This document shows positions 10,872-23,678 of a stretch of 64,000 nucleotides of DNA, one piece after another. The notes below the pieces were generated by a model, which saw only the letters and a list, made by a program, of their open reading frames with translations, searched no databases and was not told the DNA's origin. How positions within the stretch are numbered: the stretch's first letter is position 1; every line of letters starts with the position of its first letter. A program made the position numbers and the translations under genes. The DNA comes from Heterohyrax brucei (taxonomy: Eukaryota; Chordata; Mammalia; Hyracoidea; Procaviidae): assembly GCA_028571685.1 (NCBI GenBank), contig CM053141.1, positions 75,873,833-75,937,832 on the forward strand, in the 5' to 3' direction.

Positions 10872-11214
10872 AGGTTTCCATGGAATGGTTAGGCTATAAT
10901 TTTTTTCAAGCCACTCCTCTTGTGCGTATTTAGATTATTTTTTTTTTCTCTTTAAATTTGTTAACAGTATGGCCTGGAGAACTACATCAGTGCCTGTTTT
11001 CACTAACTGAAAGAAATCCGAAGATGATTTTTGCTTTAATGAAAAAAGGTGAAAAATGGAAATAGTGTTCAATGATTGTTCAGCCTTTGTTTTGCAGTGA
11101 ACCACTAAAGAGGCAACATGCACCCCTCGCAGCTGGAGTGGTAGTGCTGTGCTCCTTCCCTGAAAAGTACACCCAGCATCTACTTTGTGTAGGCCATGTG
11201 TTTATCCTATTGTA
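10872..11214. other. Intron 1 sequence without recognised feature
   Basis: AT-rich, with a run of T at 10939-10947. No supported feature. Confidence 0.4.
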
Positions 11215-11305
11215 GATGCTGGTAGTTGAATACCGGTGGCATAGCTTCCACAGCATACAAGCCTGTGTGGTACAGCAAACTGACAGATGTGTGGAAGATT
11301 GTTAC
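11215..11305 (-). mobile_element. RTE 5'-UTR fragment, antisense
   Basis: The text GGTGGCATAGCTTCCACAGC with CAAGCCTGTGTGGTACAGCA is the reverse complement of the start of the RTE element at 33868-33945. It may be a truncated RTE or a piece of the chimeric SINE. Confidence 0.6.
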
Positions 11306-11805
11306 GTATATCATTTATCATATTATTCCTGCTTTTACTATATCTTAGTATTGTTTCTGGTTTTATTTGTTACTTAGTATGATTTGGTAGATTATTCCTT
11401 GGGTCTGGGAATGCTCAAAAAAATTTCTTATGTGAATTAATGGTAATTGCTTCATGCCATTTTAACTTACAAAATGTGTCATAGAGATGTTCTACTGTGG
11501 TAGTTGGGGGAAACCTGGTATTGAGAAAGCTGAAATTAAGTTGTAATTTTTTTATTTTGAAAGTAAAAACCATTGTTATAGATAATGTGAAGGGCATAGA
11601 ATTAAAAGTTACTTTTCTGTCACTGCTTCTGCTATTTTGTTGAACCCATGTAATATATATTTAGAAAGATTTAAGAATTAACTTGCGGAAACTAGCTGGA
11701 ATAGGTCAGTTGTAGTTTAAAAGATCAAGGACGAATATCTGCAGAGTGGGAACATTGTTTTTAATGTAGGCTTTCTTTCCTTCAGTCAACCAGCAAATGT
11801 GTTCC
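11306..11805. other. Intron 1 sequence without recognised feature
   Basis: AT-rich. No supported feature. Confidence 0.4.
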
Positions 11806-11809
11806 TTGA

Positions 11810-13538
11810 CTTTTTTTTTTTTATTTAATATAACTGAATGGAAATGTACATTCCTGTATAAATTTACATGCCCACCTATATGCAGCTTCCACTGCTCTCC
11901 CTGTCCAGTGACAGCACATTATTCCTCTCTGCTCCATACATGTCTCATCCTCCCAACAGCCTTTTTCCCCTCATCTCCACCCACTCTCCTTCCTCCAGCC
12001 AGAGGTCAGCAGGATGATATCCTATAGATGTATAGAACCATAAAGTGCATCCAATATATGGTCACTCTGCATTGCCGAGTCCAATCCACTCGTGTCCGAA
12101 GATTGGACCTTCATTATAATTTATGGGCAAGGGCAGCATGAGGGCCAAGGGCCATGCTCTCAGGGGAACACCGAAACCGCTGGACCATCAATTGAGGTCT
12201 TTTAGTGGCGATCTCAGGATGCACCCCTTTATTCTTGTGTTGCGAGTGAGACTCAACCTAGTGAGCTCCATCGCGGATATCACTGGTGGTGGCCAGGCAC
12301 CATCTGGTTCTTTCGGTCACAAGTCGATGTAGGCATCCACTCCTGTGGGTCTCTCTATCTTCTAGGTTGTCTTTACCCCATGTCGTTTTGGTCCTCGGTG
12401 AGCATCCATTCCTGCTGAGTTGGGACCATTTGCTCTGTCCTCGGATGATAGCTTGGCAGCTTTTAAGACCCCAGATGCCACTCATCAATGTGGGGTGCCG
12501 AGAGTCCTCTTAGCAAAACGCTAGTTGTGCCAGTCGGCCTCGATTTCGCCTAAGAGCATGGTCCCTTGCCCCCTGCCCCAGCTACTCTATGCTTGCAATA
12601 CTGAGTTGAGATGGAAGGCGTACTCAAGTTATACTGAAGTCCACTTAATGTTGTTCTTGTTTTTAATGTGTGCTATCACCAATTTCTCCCAACCAGATTT
12701 CTAGCAACTATCTAATCTAACCCCCCCTCCCCTCCCTTGCAGCTGTCAGAGAGTCTTTTCTTCTATACACAAGTCTGTTTTTGAGATCTTATCGTAGAGG
12801 TCTCATACAATATTTGTCCTTTTGTCGCTGACTACTTTCACTCAAAATAATGTCTTCCAGTTGAAGCCAGGTTAGGAGATGTTTTCTGGAATCATCGTTA
12901 TTCTTTATCATTGCGTAGTGCTCCATTGAGTATATGTACCATAGTTTACCTATCCATTCTTCTGTTGTTGGGCATCTGGGTTGATTCCATCTTTTTGCTA
13001 TCGTGGACTGTGCTGCGATAAACATTCTGGTGCATGTGTCTGTTGGTGTGAAAGGCCTTGATTCTGTAGGATATATTCCAAGTAGTGGAATTACTGGATC
13101 AAATGGTATATCAATATCCATTTTTTTAAGGAAGTGCCAGATTGCTTTCCAAAGAGGCTGGAACATTTTGCAACCCCACCAACAGTGTAGGAGGGTTCCA
13201 CTTTCTCCACAGCCTCTCCAGCATTTGTTGTTTTGTGTTTTTCTGGATCATGGCCAATCTTGTTGGGGTGAGATGGTATCTCATTGTCGTCTTGATTTGA
13301 ATTTCTTTAATAACTAAAGATCGTGAACATGTCCGCATGTGTTTTTTGGCTGCCTGGATCTCCTCTTTAGTGAAATGTCTGTCCATCTCCTTTGCCCATC
13401 GCTTAATTGGATGATTTATCTTCTTTTTATTGATATTTTGTAGTATCTTACAGATTATGGAGATCAGGCGTCAGTCTGACGTAGAGTTGCCAAATATTTT
13501 TTCTCATTCTGTGGGCCTTGATTTTTTTTGACTGATAC
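11810..13538 (-). mobile_element. Afrotherian L1 3' end, antisense: full 3' UTR plus ORF2 C-terminus
   Basis: From the inverted poly-A (T-run at 11810-11822) it runs through about 970 bp of 3' UTR into ORF2 at about 12790. On the minus strand two ORF2 C-terminal frames are open: 13386-13126 (MDRHFTKEEIQAAKKHMRTC...) and 13166-12789 (MFQPLWKAIWHFLKKMDIDI..., with the L1 hallmarks PFDPVIPLLGIYP and TTEEWIGKLWYIYSMEHYAM). The best-preserved L1 in the window, truncated at its 5' side. CCTTGA plus a T-run at each edge is a possible target duplication. Confidence 0.93.
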
Positions 13539-13564
13539 CAAACAGTGCTCACGCTACATGTTTT

Positions 13565-13850
13565 TTTCCTGTGTATTTTTTTTATTGTGATTAAATCAGA
13601 GTGTGCAATCCAAATCAATTTTGCATGCCTATCTATAGCTCCTTCTGCTCCCCTTACCTAGTAACAGCGTACGCCTCCTTTTCACTCTGTACTTGTAGTA
13701 TCTTCTTGGCAAGCTCCTGTCCCTTGGCAAGCTCCTGTCTCCTCTTCTCTCCTGTCTAGAAAGAGACAAGTAGGACAGCATCCTATAAATGCATAGAACC
13801 GTAAAGTACACACATGATATGGTCACACTGTCATTCCACGTACTTGAATG
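13565..13850 (-). mobile_element. L1 3'-UTR fragment, antisense, diverged
   Basis: T-rich start followed by L1 3'-UTR-like text ending ATAGAACCGTAAAGTACACA, with ATGATATGGTCACACTG. It resembles the tails at 2764 and 43960 but is older. A local duplication of GGCAAGCTCCTGTC lies near 13708-13740. Confidence 0.7.
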
Positions 13851-16014
13851 ACTGTTTTACTTTAGCAATATTTTCACAGATGGCTCTGTAGGATAGTTTA
13901 AGTAATCCTATCAGAAAATTTTAAGGTACAGAGAAATAGAAGTGATTGTAACTTCTGGTTGAACCTCCTCTATACTTATGGAAAAACTGCTTACATATAT
14001 TTTACTCTCTTCTTTCTGGCAGTTTCCAAAGCAAAAATAGCACTAGAAGACTGCCCCTGTGTTTTCGTTGGATTTCCTGGCAAAGTATTTGTAGCAGTTG
14101 CCTCACTAGAGGGCGTCTTCTTCAGAGAAGAGAGATGTATTTTGAATTAGATAAATATTTTATGGTTCTTTTCAGAGAAGGCAACATGAACTGAGACTGT
14201 ATCAGATGCATACTGCTGTTATCTAATTAGTGTTAGTAAAAGCTAGAATAAAAGGAAGATGTAGAAACAATGGGAGAAGAAGATAATTTATTTAGTTTTT
14301 GGAGTTGAGAGGAAGTTTAGGCATATTATATCTGTTTGCATGACAGCACTTCATGACCTCTGAGAGCTAGAGAGTGAGAGAGAAGAGACCCAGAAGAGGT
14401 AGGTGAGAGGGACAGCAGGAGGAAGGAATCAAAACTATCTAAAATCAGTGTTTTTATATATAATTTGCATATGCAGAATACACACTATCTTCTGCATTTT
14501 TTTCAGTTTTTGGACTCAGATAATGTCCAGGTTTTTAGTGTTTGTTGTTCTTAAAACATTCATGGAAAAGGTTTCAAACCATTGACTAAATTGTAAGAGG
14601 TTTTTTTCTTTGTGTACTTTCCCGCTATTAATTTTCATGGCTCTTTAAACACAATTCTGTTAACAGTTCCATTTTCATTACAGTAGGAATTTCATAACAT
14701 TGTTAATAGAGACATACTTTTTTTCAAGTGGGGATATGTTCAGTTGCATTTTATACTTATTTTGTAAATATAAAATTATGTTAGAAAATCAGCCAGATTA
14801 TGGTTTTTACGATAGGTTTGAATGCCTAGACATATTTAATTAAACTCTTATATTTGAAATTTCAAGGATGACTCACTTGTGTTGTAGGCTGTGTATTAGA
14901 TTAGACAGAAACAAAATACTGTCCTTGACTTGGTGCCTTTATAATTTAAATTCAGTTTAATTGATAATTTAGCTGTGAAGCAATATGATATGCTCTTAAA
15001 TTTTGTATTAAAAATTGACATCTTTGTGTATGCACACAGAAAGGAATCTGGACTGATGCACATCTTACTGTTAACAGCAGTCATCTTGCTTAAATCAGAG
15101 CAGCAAGAGGCAATCGAGAATATTGGAAAATTTGTGTTCTATTAAAAAGCCTTGTGATTCTGGACTTATTTTTTAAATAGATGATAAAAGTATTTTTCCT
15201 GCTTCACCTTAGGAGTTATCATAAAGATTTAAATATGTTTGTATTGAGTTATAATGAGATTGTACTTTCCCTAGATCCATTCAGTTGGATACCCCTATGA
15301 GAGTGCTATGTACTTGTAGTGCTTTGAGACCAGCAGTTAAAAAGTTTTATTTAAGTACAACTCTTCATTGTAGTTGTCCTCCTTGTGGTTTTGTCAACAC
15401 CAGCAACAATATAATAACTGCTCCTGTCAGTTAGTAATGAAAAGTTCTCTGAAAGGGTTTACTAATTAAAAGGGTAAGCTGAACTCCTCAGCTATACCCA
15501 GGCAGTAGAAGTTTGTCAGATCCTTAACACAAGAACCTAAGAGAGAGAATATGTAAAAAAGTATTGTTTGCCTAGTTGTTGGATGCTTAAACCAGTACAT
15601 AACCCAGTCCAAAACAAGCTTTTCGCTGACGAGTAAATAAGTACTCTTAAAAAATCTTGCCATTTGGATATGAGTTTTTTTGGGGAAGCGAAGGGGTAAC
15701 AAAAAAGTTCTAAAATTGATTGGAGACAGTTCTACACTTCTGTAAATATACTGTAGATTATTGCATTGTATACTTTAAATGGATGCATTGTGTGTTATGT
15801 GAACTATGTCAGTAAAGCTGTTACAGAAAAGAAGTATTTTAAGCATGCAATTAATTGATTTTTTAGTAATTATACCTAGTGTTGCGGCCATCATCGTAAA
15901 TCAGGGTTAGGGCATTTTTATTCTCTCCTGATAAGATTCCTCATGCCGTTTTACAGGTAACCCTTTTTCCCACCTCCAGTCCTAGGCAACCACTGATATT
16001 TTTTTTCTCTGGGT
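13851..16014. other. Intron 1 sequence without recognised feature
   Basis: About 2.2 kb of AT-rich, unique-looking sequence. Short open frames here lack recognisable domains and splice context. Confidence 0.4.
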
Positions 16015-16625
16015 GGTGGTTATTTGCTCTAGAATTGTCTCAGACTCATGGTAACCTTATGTATGATAGAAGGCAACATGGCTCAGACTGTGCCATCTGT
16101 CACAGTCTTTGGTATATTTGAGCCCATTGTGTTAGCCACTGTAACAGTCTATCTAATGGAGGGCTTCCTTTGTGTTCACTGACCCCCTTACCAAAAGGAA
16201 CCTTGGTGGTGCAGTGGTTAAGCATCTGCTGCTACCCTAAAGGTTAGGAAATCTAACTAGCAGGTTTTTTTAATAGAAAAAGAGACTGGCAATCTGCTTT
16301 TTTAAAAATTACAGCCTAGGAGGACTTGTGGCATAGGTTTAGGACTATCATACAGGGTCTCTATGAGTTGGAGTCGATGGCACACAACAACTGTTTTACT
16401 GAACATGATGTCATTTTCTAGCAAGTGGCCTTTCTTGATGAGGTTTAGAAAGTAAGGGAGACAAGTCTTGTATATGTCATTGCTTCTAGGGAGCATTCTG
16501 GCTATACTTCCTTCTAGACAGATTTGTTTGTTATTTTGGCAGTCCATGGTATATTCAGTATTCTTCACAGCACTACAATTTAAATATGTTAGTTCTCTTT
16601 CTGTCTTCCTTGTTCATTGTCTTTC
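16015..16625 (-). mobile_element. RTE 3' part, antisense, split by an AfroSINE
   Basis: 16015-16190 and 16403-16625 are consecutive parts of an antisense RTE. The second part contains GGAGCATTCTGGCTATACTT and TTTTGGCAGTCCATGGTATA, the complement of the NVPWTA-encoding region seen at 10540. The AfroSINE between them interrupts at ACTGA, which is present on both sides (16168 area and 16397 area). Confidence 0.8.
16194..16402 (+). repeat. AfroSINE, sense, with rearranged middle
   Basis: Head AACCTTGGTGGTGCAGTGGT and tail CTATGAGTTGGAGTCGATGG. The central part contains a T/A-rich stretch (16264-16310) unlike other copies. It is inserted in the RTE remnant. Confidence 0.75.
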
Positions 16626-17150
16626 TCTATGGATTTGTGTATTCTGGACCTTTCATATGCATGAAATCATGCAATATGGAATCTCTTGTGTCTTTTGCTT
16701 AGCAGAATGTTTATGAGGTTCCTCCACATTGTGGCAGGTGTCAGCAATTTCTTTTTTATTGCTCAATAATGGTCCATTATATCAAGGTCTCATTTTGTCC
16801 ATTAGTTAGTGACCCTTTAGATTTTTTTCCAACACCAGGGTTATTTTTGGCTACTGTGGATAATTATACCTTCTCTTTTAAAAAAATTTCATCGTGGTAA
16901 AAATTTATCTAACAAAATATGCCATCACAACAGTTTCTATCATACAGTTTGGTGACATTGATTACATTCTTCAGATTTTGCACTTTGCTTTATTACACTG
17001 ATGGTATTTCTAGGAAGCGTTTAAAATTTTTATTGTTACTTATAAATCTATGTAAGTCTGTAGTTTTTAAAGCTGCAGTCTTTTTAATAAATATTTCTTT
17101 ATTATTTTGTTTTTGAGAATATACACAGCAGAACATGCATAAGTTCAGCA
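16626..17150 (-). mobile_element. Old L1 pieces, antisense
   Basis: Text such as GTGTATTCTGGACCTTTCAT and TTTTTTATTGCTCAATAATG is the standard antisense old L1 3' region. A piece resembling the insertion at 2022-2255 follows (GTGACATTGATTACATTCTT near 16952, GAATATACACAGCAGAACAT near 17117). Confidence 0.6.
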
Positions 17151-17151
17151 G

Positions 17152-17350
17152 GAAATGCTCATGATCATTAGTTCTTGGAGAAACTTAGGGGAAAACTACA
17201 ATAAGATACCCTTTCTCTCCAACAAGGCTGGGATTAAACCAAAACAACAGAAAATTATTAATGTTTGAGAGGCTGTAGAGAGACTGGAACACTTATACAG
17301 TGCTGTTGGGAATACAAAATTGTATACCAACTTTTGAAGTTGATTTTGTG
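17152..17350 (+). mobile_element. L1 ORF2 fragment, sense (left part of a split element)
   Basis: Sense ORF2 text AACTACAATAAGATACCCTT and AACACTTATACAGTGCTGTT breaks off at GATTTTGTGCC. It resumes at 18217 after an inserted L1 tail. Confidence 0.8.
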
Positions 17351-18216
17351 CCTTTTTTTTTATTGTGACTGAGTGAAAATGTACATTCCCATATAAATTT
17401 ACATGTCCACCTATATGCAGCTTCCACTGCTCTCCCTGCCCAGTGACAGCACACTATTCCACTTTGTTCCATACATGTCTTATCCTCCCAACAGTCTCCT
17501 TTCTCCTCTCCACCCAGTCCCCTTACTCCAGCCAGAGGTCAGCAGGATGATATCCCATAGATGCATAGAACCATAAAGTGCATCCAGTATATGGTCACTC
17601 TGCGTCACCAAGTCCAGTCCATTTGTGTCCGAAGAGTGGACCTTCATTATGATTTATGGGCAAGGGCAGCATCAAGGCCAAGGGCCATGCTCCCAGGGGA
17701 ACCCCGAAGCCGCTGGACCATCAATTGAGGTCTTTTAGTGGAGATCTCAGGGTGCACCTTTTTTTATTCTTGTGTTGCCAGTGAGACTTAACTTAGTGAG
17801 CTCACTGGTGGTGGCCAGGCACCATCCGGTTCTTCCCGTCCCAAGTCTATGTAGGCACCCTCTCATGTGAGTCTCTCTATCTTCTGGGTTGTCTTTAACC
17901 CAGGTCATTTTGGTCCTCGGTGAGTATCCATTCCTGCTGAGTTGGGACCATTTGCTGTGTCCTCGGATGGCAGCTTGGCAGCTTTTAAGACCCTAGACAC
18001 CACTCACCAATGTGGGGTGCAGAGAGCCCTCTTAGCAAAATGTTAGTTTGCCAATTGGCCTTGATATCGCCTAAGAGCGTGATCTCCTGCCCCCTGCCCC
18101 ACCTACTCTATCCTTGCAATATTGGGTTAAGATGGAAGGAGTATTCAAGTTATGCTGAAGTCCACTTAATATTGTTCTTGTTTCTAATGTGTGCTATCAC
18201 CGATTTCACCCAAGAT
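17351..18216 (-). mobile_element. Afrotherian L1 3' UTR, antisense, inserted in a sense L1
   Basis: T-run then the family 3'-UTR from GTGACTGAGTGAAAATGTAC to GTGCTATCACCGATTTCACC. Flanking words GATTTTGTGCCTTT (17342) and GATTTGGTGCTTTC (18216) look like a target-site duplication. Close in sequence to 11810-12690. Confidence 0.9.
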
Positions 18217-18770
18217 TTGGTGCTTTCTTAACAAGCTAGAAATAGAAACACCAGATGACCCAGCAATCCCACTTCTTCAAATATGTCTTAGAGAAGTAAG
18301 TGCTGTCACACAAATAAATACATGCACATGAATGTTTATTGCAGTACTGTCCACAATGGCAAAAAGATTGAATCTATCTAGGTATGTCCATCAATAGATA
18401 AATGAATAAACTATGATATATTTACACAGTGGAATACTCAGCAATGATAATGAACAATGATGAATCTGGGAAGCATAACATGGAGGAATCTGGAAGACAT
18501 TATGCTGAATGAAATTAGTCAGTTGCAAAAAGATGGATATTGTATGAGACTACTATTACAAGGACTCAAGAAGAGACTTAAACACAGAAGAAAACAGTCT
18601 TGGGTGGTTACAAGTGTGGAAAGACAGGGACAGGGTATTAATTAGATTGTGGATAAGAAGTTAGGTGAAGGGAGGGACAAACACAGTAAAAGAGAAATCA
18701 GCAGAGCTGGACAAAATGAAAATCTAAGAAGTTTTTAAAATACAACCTAACCTTTTGAAGGACCGAACAG
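18217..18770 (+). mobile_element. L1 ORF2 C-terminus and 3' UTR, sense (right part)
   Basis: Resumes the element of 17152-17350 with TTAACAAGCTAGAAATAGAA and ACCCAGCAATCCCACTTC. It continues through GGAATACTCAGCAATGATAA and GCTGAATGAAATTAGTCAGT into 3' UTR. Many stop codons. Confidence 0.85.
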
Positions 18771-18789
18771 CAGGGGCAGGAGTCAGGGA

Positions 18790-19286
18790 ACAGTAGTTTC
18801 AGGGGACATCTAAGTCAATGGACATAACAAAGTTTTTAAAGAAAATGTTCTGCATTCCGCTTTAGTAAGTGGCATCTAGGTTTTAAAAGCTAGCAAGAAG
18901 CATCTAAGAAGCATCAGTTGGTCTCAGCCCGTTTGAAGTTCTGTTAGTCTAGAACTGAAACCATTGCTGAAACCAACTGTTCAGACAACGACTGGACTGG
19001 ACTATGAGACAAAATGATACTGATGAAGGCTGTGCTTCTTTGCTTAAGTAGGTACTTGAGACTAACTGGGCAGCTTCTGTTACAAGCTCCTCTACAAGAT
19101 GAGATGAGAAGGTAGCGGGGGACAGGAGCTAGTTGAATGGACACGGGAAATACAGAGTGAAAGGACAGGTGTGCTGTCACAGTGTGGGGAGCAGCTAGAG
19201 ATAAATAGCAATGTGTGTGTAACTTTTTGTATGACAAGTTGGATTGTAAACTTTTACTTAAAGTACAATAAAATGTTTTTGAAAAA
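18790..19286 (+). mobile_element. L1 3' UTR with poly-A signal, sense
   Basis: L1 3' UTR text (GTTAGTCTAGAACTGAAACC, GGACAGGTGTGCTGTCACAG) ends with AATAAAATGTTTTTGAAAAAG. The same 3' UTR type occurs at 46160-46478. Confidence 0.7.
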
Positions 19287-19287
19287 G

Positions 19288-20415
19288 ACATCCAGATTGG
19301 TAAGGAAGTAGTAAAAGTATCTGTGTTCCAGATGATATGATTTCATACACAGAATACAAATAAACACACAAAAATCAGTTAGATTCCTTTACGTTAACAA
19401 AAGAATGTCAAAGAGGAAATTACCAAATTAGTACCATTTACAGTAGACCCCAGTAAGATAAGATACTTAAGAATAAACCTAACCAGAGATGTAAAAGACC
19501 TATACAAAGAAAACTACAAGACAGTGCTTCAGGAAACCAAAAGAGACCTACTTAAGTGGAGTGACCTACCTTGCTCATAGATTGAAGACTCAACATCGTG
19601 AAAATAACCTGTTCTACTCAAAGTGATCTATATACAGTGCAACCCCAATACAAATTCCAATGACATTTTTTTAACGAGATAAAGAAATAAATCACCAACT
19701 TCATATAAAAAGAAAAGAAGACCCAGATAGGTGCAGCGTGACTGAAGAAGAACCAAGTGGGAAGCCTCACACTACCTGATATTAGACCTTTTTACACTGC
19801 CCCAGTAGTCAAAATAGCCTGGTTTTGGTAGAAAAACAGAACATAGACCAATGGAACAGAATTGAGAATCCAGTATAAAATCACCCATTTATGAGCAGCT
19901 GATATTTGACAAAAGCCTGAAGTCCGTAAATTTGGTAAAAAAATCTCTTTAACAAATGATGTTACTATAACTGGATACCCATCTGTGAAAAAAACAAACA
20001 AAACCCGTATGTCTCATCATACACAAAAATTTACTCAGAATGAATCAAGCACCTAGTTATCAAATCCAAATGATAAAGACCAGTGCTGGAAGCCCTAATA
20101 CAAGTTATAAAGGAATACAAAATATTCCAATGTACAAACATTGGAAAAGAGATAATTGGGAACTCCTAAAAATCAAACACTTAATGGTTATGCAACCACT
20201 TTACCAAGAGTAAAAGGACTGTCTACAGACTGGGAAGAAATTTTTAGCTATGACAAATCGAGTCATCATCTAATCTCCAAAATCTGCAAGATACTGCAAA
20301 ACCTGAACTACAGAAAGACATTCTAGTTAAAAAATGGGGAAAGAATACAAACAGACATTTAGGTGTCTAACAGATACAGGAGAAAATGCTTACTATCTTT
20401 AGCTATTAGAGAAAT
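19288..20415 (+). mobile_element. L1 ORF2 middle fragment, sense
   Basis: Sense ORF2 text such as GAATAAACCTAACCAGAGAT, AAGACCTATACAAAGAAAAC, CAGAACATAGACCAATGGAA and GGAAAAGAGATAATTGGGAA is in canonical L1 order. It has no 3' end of its own and abuts antisense L1 at 20420. Confidence 0.85.
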
Positions 20416-20419
20416 ACAT

Positions 20420-23400
20420 GGTCCTCGTACGCTGTATTAGTCTAGAATTGAAGAGTCCAGGAACATTGCCTCTGAGGACCCTCCAGTATGTCAGACTACC
20501 AAGTCTGGTCTGTTTAATAGGGTTTGAGTTCTGTACCCCATTTTTCTCCCACTTTGTCAGGGGTTCTTTGTTTTGTTTCCCTGTCAGGGCAGTCATTGGT
20601 GGTGACTGGATACCATCTAGTTGTTCTGGTCTCATGGTGATGTAGTACTTAGATTATGTGGCTCTTTTTGTTGGACTTGTATTTTCCTTAAGGCTGTAAT
20701 GTCCTTTGTACTGCTCTGCTACATGTGGGTTGGGACCCATTGATGCTACTTAGATGGCTATTTGCTAGCTTTTAAGACCTCAGATGCCACTCACCAAAGT
20801 GGAATGTAGAGCATTTTTTAAAAATCTGTATTATCCCAATTGACCTAGATATTCCCAGAAACTGTGATCCCCAGACCCCTGTCCCTGCTACTCTGTCCTT
20901 CGAAGTATTGGACTATATTTAGGAAACATCTTAGATTTTTATTTTGTCCAGTCATGCTGATTTCTCTACTGTGTGTTCTCCCTCCCGTCACCTAACTTAG
21001 TTCTTATCTACTATCTAATTAACAGAAACCCTGGTGGTGTAGTGCTGAAGTGCTGTGGCTGCTAACCAAGAGGGTGGCAGTTCTGATCCACCAGGATCTC
21101 CTTGGAAACTCTGTGGTAGTTCTGCTCTGACCTATAAGGTTGCTATGCATTAGAGCTTACTTGACAGTACCTAACAACAACATTTAATGAATACCACGTC
21201 CATGTCTTCCCACCCTTGTAACCATCAAAGACTGTTTTTCTCTATGTTTCAACCTTTTTTGAGTCTTTATGATAGGGTCTCATACAATATTTGTCCTTTT
21301 GCAACTGACTAATTTCACTCAGCGTATTCCCCTACAGGTACCTCCCTTTTATGAGATGTTTCCTAAATTCATCATTGTTGTTTATCCTTGCACAGTATTC
21401 CATTGTGTGAATATACCATAGTTGTTTATTCATCTGTTGATGGGCACATGGGTTGATTCCATTTTTTTGCTGTTGTGGACAGTGCTGCAGTAAACACTAA
21501 TGTGTATATATTTGTGTGACAGCATTTATTTCTCTAGAATATATCTGAAGAAGTAGAATTACTGGATTGTATGGTATTTCTAGTTTAAGCTTTTTGAGAA
21601 AGTGCCAGATGGATTCTCAAAGTAATTATGCCTTTTGCATTCCCAATAGCATTGTGTAAGTGTTCCAGTCTCTCCACAGCCTCTCCAACGTTTGTTATTT
21701 CCTGTTTTTTAGATTAATTCCAGGCTTCTTGTTGAGAGATGGTATCTTATGGTAGTTTTGATTTGAATTTCTCCACTGGTGAATGATTGTGAGCATTTCC
21801 TCATGTTGGCTACCTGGATGGCTTCTTTTGGTGAAGTACCTATTCATATATTTTGCCCATGTTTTAATTGGGTTAACTGTCTTTTTCTGGTTGAGGTTTT
21901 GAAGTATTTTGTAGATTATGGAGATTGGAGGATGATTGGATTTGTGGTAGTCAAAATTTTTTTCCCAGTCTGTAGGTTTTTCTTTTACTTTTTTGGTGAA
22001 GTCTTTGGGTGAGCATAATTGTGTGATTTTTAGGAGTTTCTTGTTATCTATTTTCTCTTCTGGTGTTTGTACATTGTTAATAATGTCTTATAGTATGTTT
22101 ATGCTGTGTATCAGGGCTCCCTGCATTGTCCCTATTTTTTCTTCCAAGATCTTTATTGTTTTAGACTGATGTTTAATCCATTTTGAGTTAGTTTTTGTGC
22201 ATAGTGTGAGATGTAGGTCTTGTTTCAGATGGTCTTTTTTGTTTTTGCAGATGGATATCCAGTTATGCCAACACCATTTGTTAAAGAGACTGTCTTTAGG
22301 CCTTTTACTGACTTTAGGCCTTTGTCAAATACCAGCTGCTCATAGGTGGATGGTTTTATATCTGGATTCTCGGTTCTGTTCCATTGGTGTAAGTATCTGT
22401 TTTCATACCAGTACCAGCTGTTTTGACTAACGTGCCAATGTAATAGGTTCTGAAGACAGGTAGTGTGTAAGGCCTCTCACTTTGTTCTTCTTCAGTAGTA
22501 CTTTACTTCTCTACAGCTTCTTCCCTTTCATGTGAAGTTGATTTGTTTTTCCATCTCATTAAAAAATGCCATTGGAATTTGTAATGGGATTGCTTTGTAT
22601 CTATAGATTGCTTTAAATATAACAGACATTTTCATGATGCTGAATCTTCTGTCCATGAGTAGGATAGGTTTATTCCCTTATGTAGGTCTCTTTTGGTTTC
22701 TTGCAGTAGTGCCTTATAATTTTCTTTGTATAGGACTTTTATATCTTTGGTTAGATTTATTTCTAAGTATTTTTTTCTTCTTCAGGGCTATTGTAAATTG
22801 TATTGATTTGGCAATTTCTTTGACATGTTCTTTGTTGGTGTAAAGAAATCCAACTGATTTTTGTATGTTTATCTTTTATTCTGATACTGTGCTGGACTCT
22901 TAGTCCCAGTAGTATTTTTGTGGATTCTTTAGGGTTTTTTTATGTATAATATCATATCATATCATCTGCAAATTGAAGATAATTTTGCTACTTCCTTACT
23001 AATTTGGATACCCTTTTTTTCTTTATCTTGCCTAGTTGGTCTGGCTAGACTGTCTGTCATAGTGTTGAATAAAAATAATGACAAAGGGCATCTTTGTTTG
23101 GCTCCCATTCTTGAGGGGAATTGCCGTCAGACTCTCCCTTTAGGATGACTTTGGCTGTTTTGTATAGGGCTTTGTATAAATGCCCTTTATTATGTTGAGT
23201 AATTTCATTTCTGCTCCTATTTTGCTGGAAGTATAATAGTTTTTGAGCCAAGGTGTTGTTCAGCTTCCATGGGTTTTTTTTTGTTTTTCATTCCTTTTTC
23301 TGTTATTGATTTATAATTTTATGGTTTTATGGTCTGGCAAGATGCTTTGTAATGTTGTAGTTCTTTGAATTTTGTTAAGGAGTGCTTTATGGCCTGATAC

Positions 23401-23487
23401 ATGGTCAGTTCTGGAGTATGTGTGTTCAGAAGGAAAGTGTGCATGGATGCTCTTGGGTGGAGTGTTATGTATATGTCTGTGAGGTTG
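20420..23487 (-). mobile_element. Long antisense L1: 3' UTR plus about half of ORF2
   Basis: About 2.9 kb of L1 after removing a SINE. The 3' UTR is at 20420-21020. Antisense ORF2 then runs from GGGTCTCATACAATATTTGT (21274) through TCTGTTGATGGGCACATGGG, CCAACACCATTTGTTAAAGA and GTTGGTCTGGCTAGACTGTC to GTTATGTATATGTCTGTGAG. It ends where an LTR fragment begins. Older than the tail family at 11810. Confidence 0.9.
21022..21182 (+). repeat. AfroSINE, sense, with RTE-like terminal repeat
   Basis: Head AGAAACCCTGGTGGTGTAGT and tail CTTGACAGTACCTAACAACA. The final ACCTAACAACAACA is identical in style to RTE tails at 24810 and 39760. Inserted in the antisense L1. Confidence 0.88.
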
Positions 23488-23565
23488 TCATGGATGAATT
23501 GTGTCCCCCCCCCGACATATGTTTACCAGTTTGGCTAGGCCATGATTCCCAGCATGGTATGATGA
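23488..23565 (+). mobile_element. LTR fragment, ERVL-MaLR (MLT1-like)
   Basis: Begins TGTCATGGATGAATTGTGTC and matches the first part of the solo LTR at 34166. Only the 5' portion of the LTR is present; it is an old fossil fragment. Confidence 0.6.
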
Positions 23566-23678
23566 AAAACAACTCACCTGAGCATTAGAATTGCGTATTA
23601 GTTAAAGGATACTGGTTGTGTTCTCAAGTCATTTTGATCTTTGTTTTTTGTTAGACTAAAAATCTTTTTTAATTTTAG

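Noticed and set aside
12789-13386. Minus-strand proteins of 125 and 86 residues as host genes
   Set aside because: They carry the L1 ORF2 C-terminal signatures (PVIPLLGIYP, WIGKLWYIYSMEHYAM), and the element is 5'-truncated.
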